Source: Deltaproteobacteria bacterium
GTDB lineage: Bacteria > SAR324 > NAC60-12
NCBI GenBank assembly: GCA_018645085.1
Contig: JABGPG010000108.1
Location: forward strand, 4,367-44,858
Reading direction: 5' to 3'
Length of the DNA: 40,492 bases
Made by a program: the position numbers and the translations under genes. The number at the start of each line of letters is the position of its first letter. Position 1 is the first letter of the stretch. The notes under the pieces are model-generated. The model worked only from the letters and a program-made list of their open reading frames with translations. It ran no database searches and was not told the origin of the DNA. Shown here one piece after another: positions 26,892 to 35,596 of the stretch.

Positions 26892-29294
26892 ATGTCCACT
26901 AATACACTTGAACAATTAAAACAGGCCCAATCCTCTTTACAAGCAGAGAGGAAACCAGTTTCGCAAATTCAGGGTGCTCTGAAACAAGCAAAAGATATCA
27001 CTCAGTTTGTTCATCTTGCACTGGGCAAAGAAAACCGCTGGATTTTTCAAGCAGGTGAACCAGAGTGCATTGTCTCCATGTTGGCAGATATAAACCGAAC
27101 CAACAAAGAGCTTTATGAAAAATGCCGCAGTCCGGAACATTTCAGCAGAGAGGCTGATCGTTTTTTGAAAATGAAACATCAAATAAAGCGTCAGGCTGAT
27201 TGTATCCACCTCAGTTTGGATCAGGGATTTTACGGTACAGAACCACTTGGATTCTCTCCCGGCAAAGCTATCGAATTATCGCTGAAAAAAATCAAGAACA
27301 TCCGCGACGGTCTCCAACAAGGTAAATGGGTATCTTTGCCGATAGACGCAGCGGTAGATGATGCGGTAAAAACAAAAGTTGAACAACTCTATTCAGCAGC
27401 CGCACCGCTAGCCAGCAGTCTCCTGATTAATAAAAATGTCAACAGTTTTGATACACCAATGACTATCGAAGAGGTTCAAGCTGTTTATAAGTTTTTCCAA
27501 AATGTCAGCCGCATTCAGGAATTAGAAAAGGAGGCTTTGAAAACTGCTCTTACGAAAAAATCTACACCCAAAACTACTACACCGGATGAACTCTTGGGAA
27601 AACTTTCAGATTTTGAAAGAAACCTGAAAAACGTAAATTTTTCTTCAAAAAATATTCCGGCTTGGGAATTGGAACTTCAGCAAATCTCCCGTACAGACAT
27701 GCTGCTGCGTATGTACCTGCTGCGTATCCCTTTTGAGCCTCAGGGATTTTTCCAAAAACATTTGCACAATCTCAAAGAACAAAAAGAACGAGCAGGTCTT
27801 GAAAAGAGCATCGCTGAGTTCCACGACAATGCTACACAGGAGTTAGAGCATCTTCAACTTTTTATTGAGACATTTGGCAGTGTTGAGCAAACTTTACGTG
27901 AAGTAACAGGAATCCTGCAAAACCTTTCCATCTCCTTTGGCAAGATCTATCACAATTCTTCTTCACAAACCATCAGCAGCACTTTCCTCTTTAAAGTCCT
28001 GGGATTGATCAAAGGTATGTTAGAAAAAGGTGGACGCGTTGCTGATTCAAAGACGCAGAAGCTCAATCAATTACAGCAAAACGTAAAAGATGTTGAGCTG
28101 TTTGATACACCAATAACTGAAGGGATGTTATACGCACTTGATTTACTGGAAGAAGGCAAAAAGGAAATGTTGCAGTATTGTGAACGAATAAAAGGCTTTG
28201 TAGAAACACTTTCGAATGCTGCAGATTGGAACTCAAGAAAGACTTATAATTATCTCCAGAAAGCATATGATGAAAATGCTGGTTTAACTGCCGCAGCAAT
28301 GGTTTTCGGCAGTGTCACTCAAACATGTGTTTTGCTGAAAAGTTCCATCAAGGAAGTCGAAACAATGTGGCTTGAATTAGGAAAACTACAAGCACAAAAG
28401 CTTGACTCAACGGCTTTGTACGAGCAGACAATTGCTCTGCTTGAAGGGGATACCGCAATTTCAACAAAAAATCTGCAGAAAAGTACAGAACAAGTAGAGG
28501 AACTGAATTGGATTCTTGATGAAATGTTAGGACATGGTGCTCTGGAGGAACAGCGTTTTGTCCAAGAAATGGGCTCAGAGTTAAAAGCAGTCGGGGCGAG
28601 AATTCAAGCACATAAATTAAAAGCTGCTGCCCAGAAAGAAGAACTTGCAAGTGAGGTTAACAAAACAGTGCCGGCAGTAGCCTCTGTACAAAGGAAATCC
28701 ACGTCACGTAAATCAGCAAGAGCGAACAAATCAACACAATTTTCTTCAGCTGGTAAAAAATCTGTGTATGATCCTTTTCTTCCTTTTGAAATGACAGCTT
28801 TGAAAGAAGCCTGCAAAACAATGACTTCAGCAGAGGGGAAAATGATCTATCAAGTGTTAACAAACACTCATACATTTTTTACCTTGTTGAACAAAATGGA
28901 GCATTCCTTTAAAGCAGGGGAAGGACTTGAAAACGAACTCGAACAGGATTTATCCAAAAGCAAAACAACTCACGAATTCCTGAATAATTTTGCGAGATTT
29001 AAATTTTTGCCACATGGTTATTACAGTAACAACAATGCAGCTATTGACTACAACCAAGAAAAACATCGCTTCGAAGTACCGCAAGGTGTAGAAAAACAAC
29101 TTAAACTCAGTGCCAGCTCAACAGGAACACCCTTGGAAGTTTTCCGACGTTTGATCAGGGTACTGCTCGGTTTTGATGATCCAAAAACACTTAGCACGAT
29201 CGTACCTCAGCAAATATTGTCCATTTTTGAAGAAGATTTTATGCTCAAATCTCAAGATATAAGAACTGTTGAAGAAGGTATGCGAAAAACATGA
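26892..29294 (+). CDS. Hypothetical 800-aa predominantly helical protein, no recognised domain
   Basis: Long clean ORF, Gln/Glu/Lys/Leu-rich, two basic Ser/Thr linkers (KKSTPKTTTP; RKSTSRKSARANKSTQFSSAGKK); no signal peptide or motif recognised. Confidence 0.8.
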   Translation: MSTNTLEQLKQAQSSLQAERKPVSQIQGALKQAKDITQFVHLALGKENRWIFQAGEPECIVSMLADINRTNKELYEKCRSPEHFSREADRFLKMKHQIKRQADCIHLSLDQGFYGTEPLGFSPGKAIELSLKKIKNIRDGLQQGKWVSLPIDAAVDDAVKTKVEQLYSAAAPLASSLLINKNVNSFDTPMTIEEVQAVYKFFQNVSRIQELEKEALKTALTKKSTPKTTTPDELLGKLSDFERNLKNVNFSSKNIPAWELELQQISRTDMLLRMYLLRIPFEPQGFFQKHLHNLKEQKERAGLEKSIAEFHDNATQELEHLQLFIETFGSVEQTLREVTGILQNLSISFGKIYHNSSSQTISSTFLFKVLGLIKGMLEKGGRVADSKTQKLNQLQQNVKDVELFDTPITEGMLYALDLLEEGKKEMLQYCERIKGFVETLSNAADWNSRKTYNYLQKAYDENAGLTAAAMVFGSVTQTCVLLKSSIKEVETMWLELGKLQAQKLDSTALYEQTIALLEGDTAISTKNLQKSTEQVEELNWILDEMLGHGALEEQRFVQEMGSELKAVGARIQAHKLKAAAQKEELASEVNKTVPAVASVQRKSTSRKSARANKSTQFSSAGKKSVYDPFLPFEMTALKEACKTMTSAEGKMIYQVLTNTHTFFTLLNKMEHSFKAGEGLENELEQDLSKSKTTHEFLNNFARFKFLPHGYYSNNNAAIDYNQEKHRFEVPQGVEKQLKLSASSTGTPLEVFRRLIRVLLGFDDPKTLSTIVPQQILSIFEEDFMLKSQDIRTVEEGMRKT

Positions 29295-29449
29295 TCGCTT
29301 GTTTTATCAGGAACATATCATGATCTCAGCAGAATCTGCATCCTCCTCCACTTTTCCACAATTTCTTCAAATTTCCTTCACATTCTTCTGCTAGTCTAAT
29401 TCTCATTAACATTAATCAGGCTTAATAATTTAACCTCTGACAACCCAGA

Positions 29450-30709
29450 ATGAGTCGATTTCATTACCTCAAACAAGAACTTGTTTATCGCTTCGGCAGA
29501 AGCGCAGTTACTTTGATCAGCATTTCGTTAGTAGTTTTCATGGCAGTCACGCTGACCGCAATCAGTCGCGCATCCTCTGATGCTTTGCGGCTTCCGCTTG
29601 AAAACGTAGGTGCGGATATAGTAGTTCAGCTTTCTGGCGACATTCCAAAAAAGCTGGAAGGCCTTGTTTTTCCGCACCCAACCGCGCAACTTCCCGCAGA
29701 TGCGGTGGAGAAAATCCGCAAACTTCCAGGAGTCATCCGGACCACCGGAGCAGTATTTTTGTGGGACTTGTCTCCAAAAAAATTCCAGTCCTTATTAGGA
29801 GTTGACTCCAAAGGCACTTCGGGAATCCCCGGTTTGAATTCACAATTAATTTCAGGCAATCCGCTCGATCCTGAAACTGTACCGGTGGAAGCATTAGTGG
29901 ATGGTGATTTTGCTGCTAAGAATAAATTGAAGGTCGGTGATCAAATAGCATTGCAGGGACAGAGCTACCGCATTTCCGGAACAGTAGATACACCAAAATC
30001 CGGAAATATTATGCGTGCAGATATTTATTTGCCGCTTGCGGAAGCACAACTTCTAGCAAGTAAAGCACCCTGGATTATCGATCTTTATCCATTCACACAG
30101 ACGGATGTAAATTTACTTTTCCTCGAAGTTGATCAACGACATTTAGTCACTGTAACAAGTGCGGTAGAAAAAATGCTGGGTGAAAAAGCAATCGTTTCCA
30201 GCGAAATTTCTATTCAGGAAGAATTGGAAGACCTGATGTTTCTCTCAGATCAAATGAGTGTCATTTTTACTGCAGTAATCGCGCTGCTTGCCTTAGCGCT
30301 TTTGGCAAGAAGTACCGCTACTGCGATTGGTGAACGTCGCAGAGACCTTGCTGTTTTGCAGGCGGTCGGCTGGACACGACCCCGGATTATCAGTCAACTA
30401 TCACTTGAAACCGCAATCTTGTCTGGAGTTGGAGGATTGCTCGGACTTTTGTTCGCGTGGCTCGGAATTGCCTTGATTGGAGATGTGGAACTGGCGATGG
30501 AACTTTCGTGGGAAATCAGCCCCAGTCCGCATTTTTTACCAGAAACAGATTTTGACCGAACCCGGATGTTGGTCGCACCTATTCAAATGCCCTTGTTGAC
30601 TTCAGCATTGGCTTGGATACTAGCTATCTTAACCGCTGTTTCGAGTGCAGTCCTCGCCGGATTTAAAATGGTACGACCTCATCCGTGGCGCTGGTTAGCC
30701 GAAGATTAA
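29450..30709 (+). CDS. ABC transporter permease, FtsX/MacB type
   Basis: N-term TM after 'YRFGRSAVTLISISLVVFMAVTLTAISR'; periplasmic MacB-PCD-like domain; 'STATAIGERRRDLAVLQAVGWTRPRIISQLSLETAILSGVGGLLG'. Confidence 0.9.
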   Translation: MSRFHYLKQELVYRFGRSAVTLISISLVVFMAVTLTAISRASSDALRLPLENVGADIVVQLSGDIPKKLEGLVFPHPTAQLPADAVEKIRKLPGVIRTTGAVFLWDLSPKKFQSLLGVDSKGTSGIPGLNSQLISGNPLDPETVPVEALVDGDFAAKNKLKVGDQIALQGQSYRISGTVDTPKSGNIMRADIYLPLAEAQLLASKAPWIIDLYPFTQTDVNLLFLEVDQRHLVTVTSAVEKMLGEKAIVSSEISIQEELEDLMFLSDQMSVIFTAVIALLALALLARSTATAIGERRRDLAVLQAVGWTRPRIISQLSLETAILSGVGGLLGLLFAWLGIALIGDVELAMELSWEISPSPHFLPETDFDRTRMLVAPIQMPLLTSALAWILAILTAVSSAVLAGFKMVRPHPWRWLAED

Positions 30710-30776
30710 AATTATTTTTGCAGTAGATTTGAGGAAAGGCCGAAATTTCCTCTCACATTCAAAACAAAAAAAGCTT

Positions 30777-31451
30777 ATGTCAAATGCAATTCAAGTCACC
30801 AACCTTAGTAAGCAGTTCAATACTGTGAGCGTTCTGCGTGACCTTTCTTTTACGATTCCTGCCGGAAAAATGAGCGCCATTGTCGGTCGTTCCGGTTCCG
30901 GTAAAAGCACCCTCTTGAGTTTACTTTCAGGACTGGATTCCCCTTCAAGTGGTTCTGTTTCAATTGACGGAGTTGAGTTGGGCGGACTTTCCGAAACAGA
31001 ATTAGCGAAAGTCCGGAGGGAACGGATCGGCATTGTCTTTCAGGGTTTTCACTTGATTCCATCTTTGGATGCCCTGGCGAATGTGCTCCTTCCCGTTGCA
31101 TTTGAAGATAAAACAACACAAGCGGAATACCAAGATTTCGCGAAACAGTTGCTGACGGACGTAGAACTTGGACATCGTCTGAACCATCGTCCTGCTCAAC
31201 TCAGTGGAGGCGAACAACAACGAGTCGCCATTGCACGCTCATTAATTCAACGTCCACGGGTTTTACTGGCAGATGAACCCACCGGAAATTTGGACGAATC
31301 AACCGGAAAAACAGTCTTGTCACTGCTCCGGAAAATCAGCCATGAATATGGTACAACCTTGGTGGTTGTGACCCATGATGCGGAAATCGCACAACAGGCG
31401 GAACAACGCCTTCACTTAAGTAATGGAGAAATTTCTGATGAAACAAATTAA
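30777..31451 (+). CDS. ABC transporter ATP-binding protein, LolD/MacB type
   Basis: Walker A 'GRSGSGKSTLLS', signature 'LSGGEQQRVAIARSL', Walker B 'VLLADEPTGNLDE'; start MSNAIQVTNLSK at 30777. Confidence 0.95.
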   Translation: MSNAIQVTNLSKQFNTVSVLRDLSFTIPAGKMSAIVGRSGSGKSTLLSLLSGLDSPSSGSVSIDGVELGGLSETELAKVRRERIGIVFQGFHLIPSLDALANVLLPVAFEDKTTQAEYQDFAKQLLTDVELGHRLNHRPAQLSGGEQQRVAIARSLIQRPRVLLADEPTGNLDESTGKTVLSLLRKISHEYGTTLVVVTHDAEIAQQAEQRLHLSNGEISDETN

Positions 31452-31860
31452 TCTTAAAAGCTTTTTAGTTGCTGTAATGCTGTCTTTTGCAGTCAGCTTC
31501 ACACCAAACATTTGGGCGGCTTCACCTGTAGAAGTTGAAATCGTAGCACTCGACCATTGGCCGATTAGACGTGCCCTAGAACAAACACTTGAAATGCTGA
31601 AAACCTTTGGTGACAAAGTCACTGTGCAACAGATAGACGCAGATACAAAAGCCGGGAAAGCCCGTCTAAAAGCTTCCGGAATGAAGGGACATATTCCGGT
31701 TGTAATATTTGTAGATGGAGAATTCAAACACACACTTGAAGGACAAGAAGTCATTTTCGAAAACTTTCCGGTTGCTTCAGAAAGTCCGATGAAACTTGAT
31801 GGAAAATGGTCCGCAGGAGATGTTAGGGCAGTGATCGAAGCAAAACTTGGAGAAAACTAA
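31438..31860 (+). CDS. Periplasmic thioredoxin-fold-like protein lacking cysteines
   Basis: Signal peptide 'MKQINLKSFLVAVMLSFAVSFTPNIWAAS'; 'VEVEIVALDHWPIRRALEQTLEML...KARLKASGMKGHIPVVIFVDGEFKHTLEG' with cis-Pro-like 'HIPVVIF'; no Cys; overlaps ATPase 3' end. Confidence 0.65.
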   Translation: MKQINLKSFLVAVMLSFAVSFTPNIWAASPVEVEIVALDHWPIRRALEQTLEMLKTFGDKVTVQQIDADTKAGKARLKASGMKGHIPVVIFVDGEFKHTLEGQEVIFENFPVASESPMKLDGKWSAGDVRAVIEAKLGEN

Positions 31861-31861
31861 A

Positions 31862-33136
31862 GTGTCTCCTTTTAAAATACACAGCGTATATTTAATCAAG
31901 GAATTGCTTTACCGCTGGGGTCGTTCAATCTTTGTGGTTGGCGGAGTCGGACTTGCGGTTTCGATGGTGATTTTGCTGCCTGTTCTCGGTGAGGGTTTTC
32001 AGTCATTGGCGCAGCTGCCGTTTAAAAATCTAGCTGCAGATTTAGTCGTTCAACAAGGCACGACAGAATCCGCATTACCGGAAACTATGGGGCTGATGAT
32101 TCCGTATTCCGCTCAGCCAATTGCGGAAAATAAATGGAATTCTCTGCGTACAATTGAAGGTGTGACCGAAGTCATGGGAACAGTTTTGCTCTGGAATTTC
32201 GCGCCCGGAAAATTTTTCAGTGTAAGTGGAATTCCACTTCAATCCGTAATTGAAAACGAAAATAAAAATCCGGAAAAGCTGATCGGACCTGCGAGAGTCA
32301 AGGAATGGCTGATAAAAGGCCGCATGCCAAAAGCGGGGAAAAATGAAGCATTGGTAGAACGGCATTATGGTGCTTTTTATAGTCTGAAACCCGGAAAAAC
32401 TATCAAGATCGGCAGTACGTCTTTTACGATAAGCGGAATCGTGGATATTCAGCAAGGCAGCCAAATCGCCTCCGCAAATTTTTATCTGGACATCAACGAA
32501 GCGCGGCGCTTAGTAAATATGAAAGAGGGTCATGTCAATCAGCTTTTCCTGCGTGTCTCAGATCCTTCAAAAGCTGATGCTGCCAAGGCTTCCATTCAGA
32601 AAATAATTCCGAATTCCAGCGTCGTCAGTGCCGATTCTTTTTTGTCACTGCTCGGAACACTTTCCCGTTTAACCGGACAATTTCAGCAAGTAACTACCTC
32701 TGTTGCGGGAGTTCTGGCGTTACTACTTTTGATAGTCTTTTTACGTGGAGCAATGGGCGAAAGGCAACGCGAAGCAGCAGTCCTCCGTGCTATCGGCTGG
32801 AGCCGTGGACATGTGCGGAAACAGCTTTCCGCTGAGGCAGCATTTCAAGGTTTTTTAGGTGGAACAATTGGAGTGTTACTGACTTGGCTGGCTGCACAAG
32901 GACTTTCAACTTTAAAATTTTCTCTACCAAATGGTCTCCAAAAAAGCAACGATCCGGCTGCGTTTTTAGGAAGTCAATATGTCGCACCTGCGGTCGAAGC
33001 GAATTTGCCTTTGAACTTAGATCCGCACCTCTGGTTAACCGCACCAATTGCTACAGCACTCATTTGCGGAATATTGGGTTGGTGGCTTGCCGGACAACGG
33101 CTTAAGGGAACTCCATGGGGAAAAATACGTGCGTAA
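31862..33136 (+). CDS. ABC transporter permease, FtsX/MacB type (second subunit)
   Basis: 'YRWGRSIFVVGGVGLAVSMVILLPVL', 'GAMGERQREAAVLRAIGWSRGHVRKQLSAEAAFQGFLGGTIG'; starts TTG 31847 or GTG 31862 possible. Confidence 0.88.
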   Translation: MSPFKIHSVYLIKELLYRWGRSIFVVGGVGLAVSMVILLPVLGEGFQSLAQLPFKNLAADLVVQQGTTESALPETMGLMIPYSAQPIAENKWNSLRTIEGVTEVMGTVLLWNFAPGKFFSVSGIPLQSVIENENKNPEKLIGPARVKEWLIKGRMPKAGKNEALVERHYGAFYSLKPGKTIKIGSTSFTISGIVDIQQGSQIASANFYLDINEARRLVNMKEGHVNQLFLRVSDPSKADAAKASIQKIIPNSSVVSADSFLSLLGTLSRLTGQFQQVTTSVAGVLALLLLIVFLRGAMGERQREAAVLRAIGWSRGHVRKQLSAEAAFQGFLGGTIGVLLTWLAAQGLSTLKFSLPNGLQKSNDPAAFLGSQYVAPAVEANLPLNLDPHLWLTAPIATALICGILGWWLAGQRLKGTPWGKIRA

Positions 33137-33159
33137 TCAACCAGCCCCAGGACCGCGCT

Positions 33160-33426
33160 TCACTTGAGCTGACTGTCTTTGCTGCCGCTGCGGTTGAAAT
33201 AACTGATCGAGGTTTGTTGTTTTTCCAACTCTGACTGGCAGCTAACGCAAAGGCGGACTCCTGGCACAGCTTTACGCCTTGCTTCCGGGATCATCGATTC
33301 ACATTCTTCACAATGGATCGAACTTTCCCCTTCAGTCAAACGACTTCTTGCCAACTCAACCGCATCTGCTATAGTAGCATCAATTTGCTCCTGTACCGCC
33401 CCTTCACGGGCCCAGCCAACTGCCAT
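33160..33426 (-). CDS. DksA/TraR C4-type zinc-finger protein (YbiI-like)
   Basis: 'DAVELARSRLTEGESSIHCEECESMIPEARRKAVPGVRLCVSCQSELEK'; start MAVGWARE. Confidence 0.85.
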   Translation of the reverse strand: MAVGWAREGAVQEQIDATIADAVELARSRLTEGESSIHCEECESMIPEARRKAVPGVRLCVSCQSELEKQQTSISYFNRSGSKDSQLK

Positions 33427-33575
33427 TTTACTCCTCAATACTAATCAGAATATTTTAGGTTAATACCTTGATATTATCTAAATCAAGTTTTGGATTTAGG
33501 ATAATCAACCTTCACTTTATGTAACACAATATTATTGAAGCGTAGTTTGTCAAAACTTCTGAGTACATTTAATTG

Positions 33576-33887
33576 TTATATGCTACCTTCTTTTTCAACT
33601 ACCAGTATCCTCGCCTCACCAACTGGATGAGCAACATGCTCTGTTCCAACCGTAGCATAGAAAATGTCACCAGGATTTAACAAAGTTGATTTCTCTTTAC
33701 CTTCCTCACGATATAACATCTTTACTTGTCCTCCCAAAACTACAAATACTTCTTCTCCATCATTAATGTGCCATTTATATGGTTTGTCTGTCCAATGAAG
33801 TCGAGTGCTTATTCCATTCATGTTCGCAATATCTTTTGCGCCCCATGCTTGATCAGCTTTGAATTCTAAACTTCTAATTATTTTCAT
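33576..33887 (-). CDS. Cupin-domain protein
   Basis: 'HWTDKPYKWHINDGEEVFVVLGGQVKMLYREEGKEKSTLLNPGDIFYATVGTEHVAHPVGEARILVVEKE'. Confidence 0.85.
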   Translation of the reverse strand: MKIIRSLEFKADQAWGAKDIANMNGISTRLHWTDKPYKWHINDGEEVFVVLGGQVKMLYREEGKEKSTLLNPGDIFYATVGTEHVAHPVGEARILVVEKEGSI

Positions 33888-33972
33888 TAATTTTACTTTA
33901 TAAGCAAGCGTTAAAGTCTCCAGATGAGAAATTTAGAATTTTTTTCGACTGCATCATTCTCAATTTTCTTGA

Positions 33973-34299
33973 CTATAAACCATTTTTAAACACTAATTCA
34001 TAATGCTCAACTTGTGGAAGCGGATCATAGAAATGATGCAGTATTTTACGCCATTCCTGAAATTCAGCTGACTCACGAAAACCAACAGTATGATCAGTCA
34101 ATGTTTGCCAGTTAACCAGTAAAATATACCTGTTTGGCTTTTCAAGGCATTTTTGCAACTGATGTGAAATATAACCTTTCCTACCTGAAATGATTTCTTG
34201 TGCCTGCTCAAAGGCAGGTTCATACTTTGATAATAATTCAGGCTTTATATCTAAAATTACAACTTCCAATATCACAGAATTCTCCATTAATGATAACAA
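33973..34299 (-). CDS. Antibiotic biosynthesis monooxygenase (ABM) domain protein
   Basis: 'KYEPAFEQAQEIISGRKGYISHQLQKCLEKPNRYILLVNWQTLTDHTVGFRESAEFQEWRKILHHFYDPLPQVEHYEL' typical dimeric alpha-beta barrel. Confidence 0.85.
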   Translation of the reverse strand: MLSLMENSVILEVVILDIKPELLSKYEPAFEQAQEIISGRKGYISHQLQKCLEKPNRYILLVNWQTLTDHTVGFRESAEFQEWRKILHHFYDPLPQVEHYELVFKNGL

Positions 34300-34570
34300 T
34301 CATATTCACCATAGCAGAAAACTCAAAAACATCCTGCCTAAATTTTAAGAACATAATGAGAGTCCTGGACCTTGTGTATTACAAGAAGTCATTGCAAAAT
34401 TAATCTCAAATTTTACCTTAATATTTGTTGTTCCTCCTCAAACATCTATGAAGTTAAATAGACGCTATCGCTAAACTACTGAGTCAAAACTTGATCTCAA
34501 TTCAAATTCGGACAAACATATTGCTTGAAATATTTTATTAAAATAATTTGTTGTTTGTACAAATTTAGAA

Positions 34571-34594
34571 TCCACATTAACATGGTAATGTGGA
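34571..34594. repeat. 9-bp inverted repeat with 6-nt loop
   Basis: tccacatta-acatgg-taatgtgga, perfect stem. Confidence 0.7.
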
Positions 34595-34610
34595 TAGCTT
34601 ATTAAATAGG

Positions 34611-34710
34611 GTCAGAGTAATTTTATACTGCGATTACGTGGGTTTATTGTTCTGCAAATATATTCTTAAAACAACTGAATTGTTAAAAGTGGTTGTGAGT
34701 AAAATCTGAC
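34611..34710. repeat. Possible decayed repeat element bounded by gtcaga...tctgac
   Basis: 'aaatagggtcagagtaatttta' and 'gagtaaaatctgactc' form imperfect inverted ends; resembles boundaries seen near REP-associated transposases. Confidence 0.3.
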
Positions 34711-34764
34711 TCAGTTAGAATATGTTTGAAGAAGAGAAAACTTTCAAAGCAGAACAAACTCAAT

Positions 34765-35583
34765 ATGCCAGAATTACCAGAAGTAGAAACAGTTGTTAGA
34801 GAATTACGTGAAGAAATCTGCGGGGATGCAATTTCATCCGTTGAAATATTCCGCAATAATCCAATAGTGCAGGGAGACCTGGACGCGTTTCAGGAAAAAT
34901 TATGCGGAATGACTTTTCTGGATGTAACACGCCGCGCCAAGTTTTTAATTTTTCATCTGCAACCAGAAAGATATTTAATTGCACATTTACGCATGACAGG
35001 CAAATTCATAATCAGTGATCCTCTTCCGGAGCCGATTAAACATAATCGTGTCTGGTTTCACTTAAAAAGCGGGCGGGTCATGATATTTGACGATATACGC
35101 TGTTTCGGAACTTTGGAAGTCTATGACAAACTGGCCGATTCAAAGTCATTGCTCAAGCTGGGAATCGAACCACTTTCTGCTGAAATGAATAGCAATTACT
35201 TTCTTAAGAAAATGCTATCATCCAAACGTGAAATTAAAACTGTATTGCTGGATCAAAAGATAGTGGTAGGACTAGGCAACATTTATGTCTCAGAAATTTT
35301 GTTCCGCTCACGGATTCATCCTCAGCGCGCAGCTGGAAAGCTTCTTAAAAAAGATTGGACTAAAATTATTAAACACACTCAAAATATTCTCGAAGAAGCT
35401 ATCAAAAATAACGGCACCACAATTTCTGATTTCCGCAGAGTTGATGACAAAACCGGAACATTCCAGCAATTTCTCCAGGTCTATGGTAAAAATGAACAGG
35501 CCTGTCCGGAATGCGATGTGCCAATTCAACGCATAGTTCAGCAACAACGAAGTACATTTTTTTGTGCAGAATGCCAAAAGTGA
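34765..35583 (+). CDS. mutM: Formamidopyrimidine-DNA glycosylase
   Basis: 'MPELPEVETVVREL' (Pro2 catalytic so start must be 34765), 'LLDQKIVVGLGNIYVSEILFRSRIHP', zinc finger 'CPECDVPIQRIVQQQRSTFFCAEC'. Confidence 0.96.
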   Translation: MPELPEVETVVRELREEICGDAISSVEIFRNNPIVQGDLDAFQEKLCGMTFLDVTRRAKFLIFHLQPERYLIAHLRMTGKFIISDPLPEPIKHNRVWFHLKSGRVMIFDDIRCFGTLEVYDKLADSKSLLKLGIEPLSAEMNSNYFLKKMLSSKREIKTVLLDQKIVVGLGNIYVSEILFRSRIHPQRAAGKLLKKDWTKIIKHTQNILEEAIKNNGTTISDFRRVDDKTGTFQQFLQVYGKNEQACPECDVPIQRIVQQQRSTFFCAECQK

Positions 35584-35596
35584 TTAAGCAAATTTT

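Noticed and set aside
34726-34764. Upstream start for MutM (MKKRKLSKQNKLN)
   Set aside because: Fpg/MutM requires Pro at position 2 as catalytic residue, so MPELPE at 34765 must be the start.
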